From Corynebacterium argentoratense DSM 44202 (lineage in GTDB: Bacteria; Actinomycetota; Actinomycetes; Mycobacteriales; Mycobacteriaceae), in NCBI RefSeq assembly GCF_000590555.1, contig NC_022198.1, positions 1,318,583-1,382,582 on the forward strand: a stretch of DNA of 64,000 bases, written 5' to 3'. Below are positions 46,124 to 54,858 of the stretch, piece after piece (position 1 is the first letter of the stretch; the number at the start of each line of letters is the position of its first letter). A program made the translations under genes and the position numbers. The notes below the pieces were generated by a model. That model searched no databases and had not been told where the DNA came from. It was given only the letters and a program-made list of their open reading frames with translations.

Positions 46124-46156
46124 TGGAAGCAGACACTTGTCGCTAGTGCCACACCC

Positions 46157-46282
46157 ATGAAACGATTCGCAGCAGCCGCCCTCGCAGCATTGACCACCGC
46201 CAGCTTGATGACCCCCGCGCAGGCCGACACCCTCGACGGAATTCGCGCCATCTTCGACGTACTCACCGGAAAACCCCCCTGA
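46157..46282 (+). CDS. 41-residue secreted micropeptide
   Basis: ATG 46157 to TGA 46282. The first 23 residues are a near-ideal Sec signal peptide: basic start MKRF, hydrophobic AAAALAALTTASLM, cleavage motif TPAQA before DTL. The mature part would be 18 residues, DTLDGIRAIFDVLTGKPP, amphipathic with acidic N- and Pro C-terminus. No clear ribosome site (GTGCCACACCC before ATG), so a leaderless transcript is possible; an in-frame stop upstream excludes a longer form. It lies behind the G-tract palindrome and before a strong terminator. Function unknown; signalling peptide, envelope component or metal-responsive peptide are options. Confidence 0.6.
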   Translation: MKRFAAAALAALTTASLMTPAQADTLDGIRAIFDVLTGKPP

Positions 46283-46309
46283 GCTAGACAGCTATCCTCT
46301 CTTAAACAC

Positions 46310-46420
46310 AGGGTGGGGTTGGGGAGTTTCCGCGAACGATTCTGCAGCCGGGCGGCCTCGTAGTCGCCGCCCGGCGAAGCCAAGAGAGCGGGAGCTACCC
46401 CAACCCCGCCCTCTCAGTTT
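46310..46420. terminator. Large two-arm terminator between the micropeptide and ileS
   Basis: Outer arms GGGTGGGGTTGGGGAG (46311-46326) and CTACCCCAACCCCGCCC (46395-46411) pair with one bulge. Inside, GCCGGGCGGC (46347-46356) and GCCGCCCGGC (46366-46375) form a perfect 10-bp stem. A T-run (AGTTTTT) follows on the plus strand. It would end the micropeptide transcript and may also receive ileS from the other side. Confidence 0.75.
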
Positions 46421-46430
46421 TTGAAGGTCT

Positions 46431-49400
46431 CTAGGCCTTCTTGACACAGGTGGCTGTCACACCATCGATGATCTGGTGCTCGCCAGCCGCACCACTGTCT
46501 GCCGCGAAAATATCGAAGCTGGTGGCCAGCACTTCCCCGGCGATGAACTCTTGGTGGCGCTGCGCCCATTCGAGTTTGTCAGCCGGTACGTGGAGAGTGA
46601 CCTCGATGCGGTCGGACACATCGAAACCGCTGGCCTTGCGGGCATCCTGGAGGCCACGAACGATGTCAGCGGCCCAGCCTTCGGCCTCGAGTTCCTCAGT
46701 GAGGTTCATATCCAGGACGACCAGCCCACCGACGCCTTCGATCTGTGCGGTGGATTCGGGGTCTGTCGCGACTAGACGCTCGGTGTATTCACCGGCCTGC
46801 AGTTCGATACCGTCTGCCACAACAACATCACCTTCGCGGGTGTAGTTGCCGGCCTTGACTGCCTTGATGGCGCGTTGGACGTCACCGCCGAGGCGGGGGC
46901 CAGCCACGCGGGCGTTGACGACAACCTCGAAGCGTCCGACGGAGTCGACGTCATCGGTCAAAGAAACTTCCTTGACGTTGACTTCGTCGCGGATGATGTC
47001 TGCGAAGGGCTCAAGTCGGCCGGATTGTTCCAGGGCAACGGTGAGTTTCGGCAGGGGTAGGCGGTTGCGCAGTTTGTGTGCTTTGCGTACGGAGGATGCT
47101 GCGGAGCAGACGCCGCGGATGTCGTCCATGGTGCGGACTAGTTCGTCGTCAGCTGGGTAGTCGGCAGCGTTGGGGTAGTCGGTGAGGTGCACCGAGCGCT
47201 CGCCGGTGAGTCCGCGCCAGATGACTTCGGTGACCATGGGCAGCAAGGGGGCTGCGACGCGGCAGAGGGTTTCCAGCACGGTGTAGAGGGTGTTGAAGGC
47301 CTCGAGGTGCTCGCTGTCGCCTGCCCAGAAGCGGGCGCGGGAGCGACGCACGTACCAGTTGGTGAGGGCGTCGCAGAACCAGCGCACTTCGTCGCAGGCT
47401 CGGGCGATGTCGGTGCCGTCGAGGGCGTCTTGAACGTTGGCGACGAGGTTGTGGAGCTTTGCGAGGATGTAGCGGTCCAGCACGTTGGTGCTGCTGGTGT
47501 CGAACTGTGCTTCTTTCTCTGAGTAGAGGGTGAGGAAGCTGTAGGCGTTCCACATGGGCAGTAATGCTTGGCGTACGCCCTCGCGGATGCCTTGTTCGGT
47601 GACGATGAGGTTGCCGCCGCGCAGGATCGGGGAGCTCATGAGGAACCAGCGCATCGCGTCGGAGCCGTCACGGTCGAACACTTCGTTGACGTTTGGGTAG
47701 TTGCCCTTGGACTTACTCATCTTCAGTCCGTCGTCGCCTAGGACGATGCCGTGGGCCACGACTTTTTTGTAGCTGGGCTTATCCAGTAGTGCGGTTGCGA
47801 GGACGTGCATGGTGTAGAACCAGCCACGGGTTTGGCCGGAGTACTCGACGATGAAGTCCGCAGGCCAGTGGGCCTCGCACCACTCTTTGTTTTCAAAGGG
47901 GTAGTGCTTTTGTGCGTAGAACATGGAGCCGGATTCGAACCAGCAGTCGAGGACCTCGGGCACACGTCGCATGGTGGACTTGCCGGTCGGGTCGTCAGGA
48001 TTAGGGCGGGTGAGCTCGTCGATGTAGGGACGGTGCAGGGAGGTTGGGCGAACACCGAAGTCGCGCTCTAGCTCGTCTAGGGAACCGTAGACGTCGACGC
48101 GCGGGTAGTTGTCATCGTCAGAGACCCACACCGGGATGGGTGAGCCCCAGTAGCGGTTGCGGGAGATGTTCCAGTCGCGAGCACCTTCGAGCCACTTGCC
48201 GAACTGGCCGTCACGAATGTGCGCCGGCATCCATTCGATCTCCTGGTTGAGTTCCACCATGCGATCGCGGATTTTGGTGACAGCAACGAACCACGATGGC
48301 AGAGCCATGTAGATCAGGGGTTCACCGGAGCGCCACGAGTGGGGGTAGGAGTGCTCAATGGTCTGGTGGCGCAGCACGCGGCCTGCTGCCTTCAGATCGG
48401 CGATGATTGATTTGTTGGCGTCGAAGACGAGCTGGCCTTCGTAGTCCGGAACCTGGTTGGTGAATTTGCCATCCATATCCACGGGGATGACGACCTCGAT
48501 ACCGTAGGCTGCGCAGGTGTTCATATCGTCTTCACCGAAGGCGGGTGCCTGGTGGACGATACCTGTGCCGTCTTCGGTGGTGACGTAGTCGGCTTCCAGG
48601 ATCTGGAAAGCGTTGGGGTGGTCCGCGAAGTAGTCAAACACCGGGGTGTAGGTAAGACCTGCGAGGTCTGCACCGCTGAAGGTGGTGACGACTTCGTGCT
48701 CTTTACCGAATTCCTTGACGTAGGCGCCAACCAAGGGCTCTGCGATGAGGAAAGTGCGGCCGACGAAGGCCTCTGCCCCGTCCTTTCCGACCTTCACGAG
48801 CACGTAGCTGACGGTGGGGTTAACTGCCAGTGCGAGGTTGGAGGGAAGCGTCCACGGGGTGGTCGTCCAGGCGAGCGCCGCAGCGTAATGAAGCTCTGGG
48901 TGTGCAGCCCAGGTGTCTTCGCCCCTGGTGCCTGCCACTGCCCCAGTCAACGGCAGGGTGACAGTCAGCGTGGGGTCCTGGCGCATCTTGTAGGAGTCAT
49001 CCAGGCGGGTCTCCTGATTCGACAGCGGAGTGTGCTCAGCCCAAGAGTAAGGAAGGACGCGGAACCCCTGGTAAACGAGCCCCTTGTCGTAGAGCTGTTT
49101 GAACGCCCACATCACGGATTCCATGAAGTCTAGATCCATGGTCTTGTAGCCGTTGTCGAAATCCACCCAGCGAGCCTGGCGGGTGACGTAGTCTTTCCAT
49201 TCCTCGGTGTAACGCAAGACGGAGGTGGCACAGTATTCGTTGAACTTGGCCAGGCCCATGGCCTCGACTTCACCCTTGTCCTTGATCCCGAGCTGCTTTT
49301 CGGCCTCGAGCTCAGCAGGCAAGCCGTGGCAGTCCCAGCCGAAGACACGGCCGACTTTCTTGCCACGCATGGTTTGGTAACGGGGGATGATGTCTTTGAC

Positions 49401-49604
49401 GTAGCCAGTCAAAAGGTGGCCATAGTGGGGCAAACCGTTAGCAAAAGGAGGACCGTCGAAGAAGGTATATTCTTCGCAGCCTTCACGCTGGTCAATGGAC
49501 GCTTGGAAGGTTCCATCAGTACGCCAAAACTCCAGAACGTTTTGTTCCATGTCCGGGAACTTAGCCGAACCACCGGTCATATCGACGCGTGGGTAAATCG
49601 CCAC
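46431..49604 (-). CDS. ileS: Isoleucyl-tRNA synthetase
   Basis: Class I aminoacyl-tRNA synthetase (1057 residues) with editing domain. HIGH motif as GLPHYGH near residue 58, KMSKS as [10 protein letters not shown] near residue 630, the editing region around [11 protein letters not shown], and a long C-terminal anticodon-binding domain. The GTG at 49604 is chosen because AAAGGAG sits just ahead and follows the T-box; the reading frame continues upstream into the T-box itself. It is regulated by the T-box leader. Confidence 0.97.
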   Translation of the reverse strand: MAIYPRVDMTGGSAKFPDMEQNVLEFWRTDGTFQASIDQREGCEEYTFFDGPPFANGLPHYGHLLTGYVKDIIPRYQTMRGKKVGRVFGWDCHGLPAELEAEKQLGIKDKGEVEAMGLAKFNEYCATSVLRYTEEWKDYVTRQARWVDFDNGYKTMDLDFMESVMWAFKQLYDKGLVYQGFRVLPYSWAEHTPLSNQETRLDDSYKMRQDPTLTVTLPLTGAVAGTRGEDTWAAHPELHYAAALAWTTTPWTLPSNLALAVNPTVSYVLVKVGKDGAEAFVGRTFLIAEPLVGAYVKEFGKEHEVVTTFSGADLAGLTYTPVFDYFADHPNAFQILEADYVTTEDGTGIVHQAPAFGEDDMNTCAAYGIEVVIPVDMDGKFTNQVPDYEGQLVFDANKSIIADLKAAGRVLRHQTIEHSYPHSWRSGEPLIYMALPSWFVAVTKIRDRMVELNQEIEWMPAHIRDGQFGKWLEGARDWNISRNRYWGSPIPVWVSDDDNYPRVDVYGSLDELERDFGVRPTSLHRPYIDELTRPNPDDPTGKSTMRRVPEVLDCWFESGSMFYAQKHYPFENKEWCEAHWPADFIVEYSGQTRGWFYTMHVLATALLDKPSYKKVVAHGIVLGDDGLKMSKSKGNYPNVNEVFDRDGSDAMRWFLMSSPILRGGNLIVTEQGIREGVRQALLPMWNAYSFLTLYSEKEAQFDTSSTNVLDRYILAKLHNLVANVQDALDGTDIARACDEVRWFCDALTNWYVRRSRARFWAGDSEHLEAFNTLYTVLETLCRVAAPLLPMVTEVIWRGLTGERSVHLTDYPNAADYPADDELVRTMDDIRGVCSAASSVRKAHKLRNRLPLPKLTVALEQSGRLEPFADIIRDEVNVKEVSLTDDVDSVGRFEVVVNARVAGPRLGGDVQRAIKAVKAGNYTREGDVVVADGIELQAGEYTERLVATDPESTAQIEGVGGLVVLDMNLTEELEAEGWAADIVRGLQDARKASGFDVSDRIEVTLHVPADKLEWAQRHQEFIAGEVLATSFDIFAADSGAAGEHQIIDGVTATCVKKA

Positions 49605-49611
49605 TGTTAAC

Positions 49612-49795
49612 TCCTTTAAAAACATTGTTTCTTCGGGTGCAGGGACGTGACTGTGCACGCGGTACCACCCTGCTTGCTCGCCCAAAAAGAGACGAGCCAC
49701 TTGTTTCTAAAGGAGATGTCGGTCCCACCCGCCCGGTTCTACTGAGTCTCGTGACTGTTCTTCCGGGTGCTCCCCGGTGATAGCCGGATCAATGC
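49612..49795 (-). ncRNA. T-box riboswitch of ileS
   Basis: On the minus strand the leader carries the T-box core AGGGTGGTACCGCG (49658-49671), whose UGG pairs with the uncharged tRNA acceptor end. An ATC specifier (49779-49781) lies in the short stem I. No terminator precedes ileS, and the AAAGGAG ribosome site is close downstream, so it should act by freeing the ribosome site when tRNA-Ile is uncharged, as in actinobacterial ileS T-boxes. Specifier placement is inferred. Confidence 0.9.
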
Positions 49796-49802
49796 ACAAA
49801 AG

Positions 49803-49808
49803 ATACTA
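49803..49808 (-). promoter_or_regulatory. -10 element of the ileS T-box transcript
   Basis: TAGTAT on the minus strand, preceded by TGTGC (extended -10 type), about 20 bases before the T-box stem I. The upstream -35 area overlaps the divIVA terminator hairpin. Confidence 0.5.
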
Positions 49809-49820
49809 GCACACAAAAAT

Positions 49821-49855
49821 GCACCGGCCCGTGGCAGCAATCCACGGGCCGGTGC
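49821..49855 (-). terminator. Terminator after divIVA
   Basis: Perfect 14-bp stem GCACCGGCCCGTGG / CCACGGGCCGGTGC with a 7-base loop, followed on the minus strand by ATTTTTGTG. It separates divIVA from the ileS T-box unit. Confidence 0.92.
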
Positions 49856-49875
49856 TTTTGTCAGCTTTTAACGGT

Positions 49876-50952
49876 TTAGTTGTTGCCGTCGTTCGGTGCT
49901 GCGGTACCGCGAGTTGCGAGCTCTTCGAGCTGGGACTCGAGGTAGGTCTTCAGGCGGGTTCGGTACTCGCGCTCGAAGGTGCGCAGTTCCTGAATGCGGG
50001 CCTCGAGAGCGGACTGCTGCTTCTTGACGGTAGCCATGATCTCAGTGTGCTTGCGCTCGGCATCCGCCTGCAGGGCGTTGGCCTTATCCTCAGCAGCCTT
50101 GAGCTGTGCAGCAGACTTGGAGGTGGCATCAGAAAGCATAGCCTCGGAGCGCCGCTTAGCATCAGCCAGCATGGACTCGGAACGCTCGGTGGCCTCAGCG
50201 ATAGCCTTCTCAGCACGAGCCTTGGCCTCAGCCAACTTGGACTCGGACTCACGCTGAGCGTTAGCCAGGGTCTGCTGAGAGGAAGCATTGGCCTCGGAGA
50301 CGGCCTTCTCAGCCTCGGCACGGGCCTTGTCCTTGAGAGCCTGGGACTCGGTGTGGGCATCGCTGGTGAGGCGGTCAGCCATTTCCTGAGCGAGGCTCAG
50401 CACGCGGGCTGCCTGCATGTGGGTCTCTGCAGTAGCGGGCTCGCCTTCCCCACCGACGAGCTTGGCCGGCTGGGAGGAGTTAGCGGAAGCAGAAGCCTTG
50501 GCGTCCTGGGCTGCCTGCTTAGCCGCGGTGGCCTCGGCACGAGCAGCTTCGGCATCCTTGCGAGCGGCCTCCAGCTGCTGCTTGGTTGCCTTCAGCTCAG
50601 CTTCGAGCTTCGCGGTCGCGACGTCATCACCCTTGGATGCAGACGGTACAGGCTGTGCTGCAGCAGCCTTGGCATCAACGCTCTTCTTGTAGTCAGCGAA
50701 CTTCGCGTCATACTCGGCACGGAGCTTTTCTTCGACGCGGCGAGTAACAGCTGCCTCATCAACAGCGGGGGCAGCGGAGCCACCCCCGGCGGCTACCTGC
50801 TTGCGCAGATCTTCATTCTCGTCGTACAGAGCCCCGAGGGTATCCTCGACGAGATCGAGGAACTGATCAACCTCATCCTCGTTGTAGCCACGCTTGCCAA
50901 TCGGGGGCTTGTTGAACGCGACATTGTGCACGTCAGCTTGAGTAAGCGGCAT
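49876..50952 (-). CDS. divIVA: DivIVA / Wag31 polar growth scaffold
   Basis: 358 residues. The N-terminal membrane-curvature domain ([20 protein letters not shown] then [11 protein letters not shown]) is followed by a Pro/Ala linker and a long coiled coil built of Ala/Glu/Lys/Ser repeats ([36 protein letters not shown]). It marks the cell poles and recruits the elongation machinery in corynebacteria. It has its own strong promoter and terminator, consistent with high expression. Confidence 0.97.
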   Translation of the reverse strand: MPLTQADVHNVAFNKPPIGKRGYNEDEVDQFLDLVEDTLGALYDENEDLRKQVAAGGGSAAPAVDEAAVTRRVEEKLRAEYDAKFADYKKSVDAKAAAAQPVPSASKGDDVATAKLEAELKATKQQLEAARKDAEAARAEATAAKQAAQDAKASASANSSQPAKLVGGEGEPATAETHMQAARVLSLAQEMADRLTSDAHTESQALKDKARAEAEKAVSEANASSQQTLANAQRESESKLAEAKARAEKAIAEATERSESMLADAKRRSEAMLSDATSKSAAQLKAAEDKANALQADAERKHTEIMATVKKQQSALEARIQELRTFEREYRTRLKTYLESQLEELATRGTAAPNDGNN

Positions 50953-50980
50953 GAACGGTTCCCTTCGCTACATTCAAGGA

Positions 50981-50996
50981 GGCGGGAAGGCCCGCC
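50981..50996 (-). other. Hairpin in the divIVA 5' leader
   Basis: GGCGGG (50981-50986) and CCCGCC (50991-50996) with a four-base loop, ~30 bases upstream of the divIVA start. No U-run; may stabilise the mRNA. Confidence 0.4.
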
Positions 50997-51024
50997 GCCT
51001 TTGTCGATTTTTATGCCCCTAAGC

Positions 51025-51052
51025 ATACTAAAAGCATAGAAGTAATTTTCAA
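51025..51052 (-). promoter_or_regulatory. Promoter of divIVA
   Basis: On the minus strand TTGAAA (51047-51052) and TAGTAT (51025-51030) with a 16-base spacer, in an AT-rich segment about 75 bases upstream of the divIVA start. A good sigma-A type match. Confidence 0.65.
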
Positions 51053-51150
51053 GGCGCTGGCGATCTTTACCAGCATTACCGTTAAAGATTAGCGTCAAAA
51101 GCATCATTTCTTATGGAAATAACGCGCGGCACGCCGTGAAAAGGATCAAT

Positions 51151-51441
51151 TTAATGGATTGCGGCCGGCAAAAGCATCAAAACCAAGCTACAGACGAAGA
51201 AAATCACCATCACGCTCAAGTCCAGCCCCACCCCACCAAGACGAATCGGGGGGATGATACGGCGCACGAAACGCATCGGCGGATCGGTGATTTTAAAAAT
51301 AGGTTCAGCGATCATCACGAACCAACGCGGCGGCCTAAATTGGCGCGAGAAGGACTCCGCCATTTCAATGACGATGCGCACCAACAGCAGCAGCATGAAT
51401 AGTTGTACCAGGGCAAGCGCAAGGACTATTGCTACATTCAC
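51151..51441 (-). CDS. YggT-family membrane protein
   Basis: 96 residues from GTG 51441 (VNVAIVLALALVQLF). Two membrane helices, at the N-terminus and in GLDLSVMVIFFVCSLVLMLL, flanking the conserved EPIFKITDPPMRFVRRIIPP motif of YggT proteins. The family always sits in this division-gene neighbourhood in Gram-positives; the molecular role is not settled. The frame extends upstream but only through the intergenic terminator. Confidence 0.88.
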   Translation of the reverse strand: MNVAIVLALALVQLFMLLLLVRIVIEMAESFSRQFRPPRWFVMIAEPIFKITDPPMRFVRRIIPPIRLGGVGLDLSVMVIFFVCSLVLMLLPAAIH

Positions 51442-51454
51442 CTGGTCGAGAGTA

Positions 51455-51486
51455 CACAAAACCCCGGCCACAGTGTGTGACCGGGG
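51455..51486 (-). terminator. Hairpin terminator between sepF and yggT
   Basis: CCCCGG (51462-51467) and CCGGGG (51481-51486), with inner CAC/GTG pairs, followed on the minus strand by TTTTGTG. It lies just after the sepF stop and may limit read-through into yggT. Confidence 0.65.
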
Positions 51487-51499
51487 CGGACATTTTAAA

Positions 51500-51913
51500 T
51501 TAAATGCCGTAGCGTGCTTGACCCTCGTACACGTCCTGCAGTTCGTAAGGTGCAACGTGCACACCCTCCGGAACCATAGCGAACACGCGGGGTGCTACCT
51601 TGTCCAATTCACCATGCAGAGCGAAGCACAGGCCAGCAGCAAAATCAACAATGCGCTTAGCTTCCGCCTTGGGCATCGCGTTGACATCAAAGACAACAAT
51701 GTCGCCGTCACGGAAAGGCTCGCCAACCTCGGCAGCCTGATCGTAGGACGTCACATCGACGGTGACGGTGCGGGGTTCGCGGCGTCGTGCAAGGACCTCG
51801 TTGCGGTCGCGGTAGTGGGGCTCGAACTCTGCCTCTTCGAGGTAGTAGTCGCTGCCGTCAACGGGCGGGGTTAGGCCGAAGAACTGCTTGGCCTTGTAAA
51901 CGAGGTCTGCCAT
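51500..51913 (-). CDS. sepF: SepF, FtsZ membrane anchor
   Basis: 137 residues: an N-terminal stretch that binds membrane (MADLVYKAKQFFGL), a linker, and the C-terminal FtsZ-binding domain (VVFDVNAMPKAEAKRIVDFA, then GVHVAPYELQD). In corynebacteria SepF is the essential FtsZ anchor because FtsA and ZipA are absent. AAGGAAAGG precedes the ATG. A TGACACGCGTGTCA palindrome lies 70 bases upstream. Confidence 0.95.
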   Translation of the reverse strand: MADLVYKAKQFFGLTPPVDGSDYYLEEAEFEPHYRDRNEVLARRREPRTVTVDVTSYDQAAEVGEPFRDGDIVVFDVNAMPKAEAKRIVDFAAGLCFALHGELDKVAPRVFAMVPEGVHVAPYELQDVYEGQARYGI

Positions 51914-51982
51914 GAGGAACCTTTCCTTAAAATGTCTGCGCTGCCACCAACTCTAGGGGTTTTGTGGCATTTATCTGCGTAA

Positions 51983-51996
51983 TGACACGCGTGTCA
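51983..51996. promoter_or_regulatory. 14-bp perfect palindrome upstream of sepF
   Basis: TGACACGCGTGTCA, in the 92-base gap between pgeF and sepF, next to an AT-rich AATATTTTTT that could be part of a sepF promoter. An operator-like site for a TetR- or GntR-type protein; the regulator is not identified. Confidence 0.55.
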
Positions 51997-52005
51997 GAAT
52001 ATTTT

Positions 52006-52713
52006 TTACTGCTCTGTCAGCCAGATAACACCGGCTTGTCGACCCGTCACTCCCTCGCGCCGATGCGAAAAGAATTCCGGGTCTTCGATGGTGCACCGCC
52101 GGTCAATATCAATATTGCTAACACCCTTGGTGTAGAGCTGATACGCCAAGCCCGCCCGGATGTCCACACCCGGGGTACCTTTCAGTGTTGTGCAATAGGA
52201 CCCAGGCAAATGATTGTCGACGTCGCGGGCCATCGCCTCGGGAAGCTCGTAGCGCTCACCAGATGCCGCAGGCCCAAGCAACGCGTGAATCTTTTCGGGG
52301 TTGGCACCCAACCCCACCATGGTATCCACCGTGCGGGCGACGATGCCGTTACGTGCACCCAGGCGACCTGCGTGCACGGCAGCAACCACCCCGGCGTCAT
52401 GATCACTGAGCAACACCGGCGTGCAATCGGCAACCAAAACGCACAACCCCAGGCCGCGCTCGGTGGTCACAATCGCATCAGTGGCAGCGACGGGATTATC
52501 CGTGGAACCGTCGACGACCGTCACCGTATTGGTGTGCATCTGCTCCATCCACACCAACCGCTGCAGTCCAAGGACCTCCGCCAAACGCGCACGGTTAGCG
52601 ACAACCGCCTGCGGATCATCACCGACGTGATCACCCAGGTTGAACGAATCGTACGGCACGGCAGACACCCCACCGCGGCGGGAGGTGAAGACCTTACGGA
52701 CGGGGCGATCCAT
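52006..52713 (-). CDS. pgeF: YfiH/PgeF family multicopper-oxidase-like protein
   Basis: 235 residues of the DUF152/laccase-domain family, now tied to purine nucleoside cleavage or cell-wall editing in other bacteria. Conserved Cys/His positions are in LVADCTPVLLSDHDAGVVA and AAVHAGRLGARNGIVA, where the usual VHAGWRG reads VHAGRLG. It starts one base after the ftsZ stop and directly precedes sepF. Confidence 0.88.
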   Translation of the reverse strand: MDRPVRKVFTSRRGGVSAVPYDSFNLGDHVGDDPQAVVANRARLAEVLGLQRLVWMEQMHTNTVTVVDGSTDNPVAATDAIVTTERGLGLCVLVADCTPVLLSDHDAGVVAAVHAGRLGARNGIVARTVDTMVGLGANPEKIHALLGPAASGERYELPEAMARDVDNHLPGSYCTTLKGTPGVDIRAGLAYQLYTKGVSNIDIDRRCTIEDPEFFSHRREGVTGRQAGVIWLTEQ

Positions 52714-52714
52714 T

Positions 52715-54007
52715 TTAGCGGCGGCGGTGGGTCATGAAGGATGGGACGTCGAGCTCATCGTCATCATCATCAACACGGCGGTAATCATCGCGAGTGGTAA
52801 ACATCCCGCTCGCACGGTCACTGCGGTCACTACGATCGCTGCGCTGCAGACGATCGCTACGATCCAGACGCTCAGAGCGGGAAGCGGCAGCCGCCTCCGG
52901 ACGCTCGGTCGGCTCGCTAACCTCACGGCTGGAGAACTCTGCCACGGTGGACTCAAACAAAGATCCGCTTTCTGCAGGTGTCTGTGCGGACTCACCCAAC
53001 ACAGCGTGTACACCCTGAGCCTGCTGAGCAGAGTGCGAAGCCTTCGCCGAGGGGTTCGGGCTGCCATCAAAACCGGAAGCAACAACAGTCACGCGAACTT
53101 CGTCGCCCATGTTGTCGTCCAGAATGGAACCGAAGATGAAGTTGCAGTCCTCATCGCACAGTTCCTGGACAATGTTTGCCGCCTCAGTGACCTCTGCAAG
53201 GCCAATGTCGGAACCACCAGCAAAGGACAGAAGAACACCCTTGGCGCCGTCCATCGTGGTCTCCAACAGTGGGGAGTTAATAGCCTGCTCAATGGCCTCA
53301 ACCGCGCGGCGCTCACCGCGAGCCGAACCGATGCCCATCAACGCTGTGCCAGCGTCCTTAATCACGGAGCGAACATCGGCGAAGTCAACGTTGATCAAAC
53401 CGGGGGTGGTGATTAGGTCGGTAATGCCCTGCACACCGTTGTGAAGCACCTTATCGGCGGCCTTGAAGGCGTCAACCATCGACAGGTTCTCTTCGCCAAG
53501 CTGCAACAGGCGATCGTTGGGGATGATGATCAGCGTGTCGCAAGCTTCACGCAGAGCCTCGATACCTTCGTCAGCCATGCGGGAGCGGCGCTTGCCTTCG
53601 AAAGAGAACGGACGGGTGACAATACCCACGGTCAATGCGCCCATCTTCTTAGCGATGGATGCAACCACCGGAGCGGCACCGGTACCGGTGCCACCACCCT
53701 CACCTGCGGTGACGAAGACCATGTCGGCGCCCTCCAGGGACTCCTGGATCTTCTCTTTGTACTCTTCAGCGCTCTCGCGCCCAACGTTCGGATCCGCACC
53801 AGCGCCGAGACCACGGGTTGCCTCGCGGCCAATAGCAAGCTTGGTGTCAGCATCAGAGAACATCAGTGCCTGGGAGTCAGTGTTGACGGCGATGAACTCG
53901 ACGCCCTTCAAGCCCCCTTCGATCATGCGGTTGACCGCGTTGACGCCGCCGCCACCGACGCCGACAACCTTGAGTACAGCCAGGTAATTGTTGTTTGGGT
54001 TTGACAT
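52715..54007 (-). CDS. ftsZ: Cell division GTPase FtsZ
   Basis: 430 residues. The tubulin signature [13 protein letters not shown], the T3/T7 loops and [14 protein letters not shown] are clear. After the C-terminal domain comes a linker with a repetitive Ser-Asp-Arg stretch ([18 protein letters not shown]), then the conserved tail [15 protein letters not shown] that binds SepF. A terminator and 136 bases separate it from ftsQ, so it probably has its own promoter. Confidence 0.98.
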   Translation of the reverse strand: MSNPNNNYLAVLKVVGVGGGGVNAVNRMIEGGLKGVEFIAVNTDSQALMFSDADTKLAIGREATRGLGAGADPNVGRESAEEYKEKIQESLEGADMVFVTAGEGGGTGTGAAPVVASIAKKMGALTVGIVTRPFSFEGKRRSRMADEGIEALREACDTLIIIPNDRLLQLGEENLSMVDAFKAADKVLHNGVQGITDLITTPGLINVDFADVRSVIKDAGTALMGIGSARGERRAVEAIEQAINSPLLETTMDGAKGVLLSFAGGSDIGLAEVTEAANIVQELCDEDCNFIFGSILDDNMGDEVRVTVVASGFDGSPNPSAKASHSAQQAQGVHAVLGESAQTPAESGSLFESTVAEFSSREVSEPTERPEAAAASRSERLDRSDRLQRSDRSDRSDRASGMFTTRDDYRRVDDDDDELDVPSFMTHRRR

Positions 54008-54079
54008 CTAGAAATCCCGCTCGCTTCTTTGTACGTTGCAGTTTGTGTTGCCTCTCATCTTCGATTAAACAAACACAAA

Positions 54080-54110
54080 AGGGTAGGACATACTCGGCGT
54101 GTCCTACCCT
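54080..54110 (-). terminator. Terminator between ftsQ and ftsZ
   Basis: AGGGTAGGACA (54080-54090) and TGTCCTACCCT (54100-54110) form an 11-bp stem with a 9-base loop, followed on the minus strand by TTTTGTGTTTG. It partly insulates ftsZ expression from the upstream cell-wall genes. Confidence 0.85.
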
Positions 54111-54111
54111 A

Positions 54112-54129
54112 AACCTTAACTTTAAGGTT
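54112..54129. repeat. AT-rich 8-bp inverted repeat next to the terminator
   Basis: AACCTTAA (54112-54119), CT, TTAAGGTT (54122-54129). Directly beside the terminator and 14 bases after ftsQ. Two-base spacer suggests a DNA dyad rather than an RNA hairpin. Confidence 0.55.
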
Positions 54130-54143
54130 ATTGACCTGGGGTT

Positions 54144-54857
54144 TTATCGCTTAGTGACGAGCTCTGGGTTGGAGACATTCCATTGCTGGCCCTCTTGTGT
54201 CAACACAGCAGCAGTAGCAAGTGCCTTATCCCCCGCGTTCGCCGAAGAACCCCACTCGACAACCCGGCCATCAACAGTAACCAACGACAGCGCATACTCC
54301 GACGGCGCCTGCACCTGCGCAATCTGCTCCCTAACCGGCGGACTCAAAGCCTCAAGCACTGTGGCAACATCACGGAACAACGCGACGTCATCATCTTTGG
54401 TCCCCGTGACCTCCACGCAGCCGGTCGGCGGAGAATCAATAATGAAAGCGACGCCGCGACTATCGATCAGGTGGTCACCATCGCTACGCTTGGCATACAT
54501 CAAAGCCTCACGCTCGGCGACCTCCACCCGAACCGTCGACGGCCACTGGCGCACCACACTAGCCTGGCGCACCCACGGCAACTCCACCACCCGATCAGCA
54601 GCAGCGGAAGCATCAATGCGCGCCAAATTCTGCCCGGGCACAATCAGCGTCGCCTGCTCGATAGCCTGAGAATCAGTATGGGAATTGCCCTCGACCTTGA
54701 AACCCGACACCTTAAAAATCGGCACCAGCAACACCAACGCCGCAGCCAAGACGACCACAGCCAACACTGCCCCACCCCACACAGCTAGCCTGCGCACAGA
54801 CAACCTGGGCAACCCGGGCTTCCTCGGCAACTCCGGAGACTCTGGCGATGCAGTCAC
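54144..54857 (-). CDS. ftsQ: Cell division protein FtsQ
   Basis: 237 residues: a short Pro-rich cytoplasmic head, one membrane helix (AVLAVVVLAAALVLLVPIF), then the POTRA domain (FKVSGFKVEGNSHTDSQAI) and the FtsQ domain (RQWPSTVRVEVAEREALMY). It bridges the periplasmic division proteins. The GTG at 54857 lies one base after the murC stop, so translation is coupled; the frame's upstream 12 codons are inside murC. Confidence 0.93.
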   Translation of the reverse strand: MTASPESPELPRKPGLPRLSVRRLAVWGGAVLAVVVLAAALVLLVPIFKVSGFKVEGNSHTDSQAIEQATLIVPGQNLARIDASAAADRVVELPWVRQASVVRQWPSTVRVEVAEREALMYAKRSDGDHLIDSRGVAFIIDSPPTGCVEVTGTKDDDVALFRDVATVLEALSPPVREQIAQVQAPSEYALSLVTVDGRVVEWGSSANAGDKALATAAVLTQEGQQWNVSNPELVTKR

Positions 54858-54858
54858 C

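Larger units (their letters stand above)
45813..46156. other. Intergenic region with repeated CCAGAGTCTC motifs and a G-tract palindrome
   Basis: 344 bases between dinB and the small secreted peptide. No credible gene. It holds four CCAGA-type repeats (45917-46042) and the palindrome at 46107-46123, both listed separately. Confidence 0.5.
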
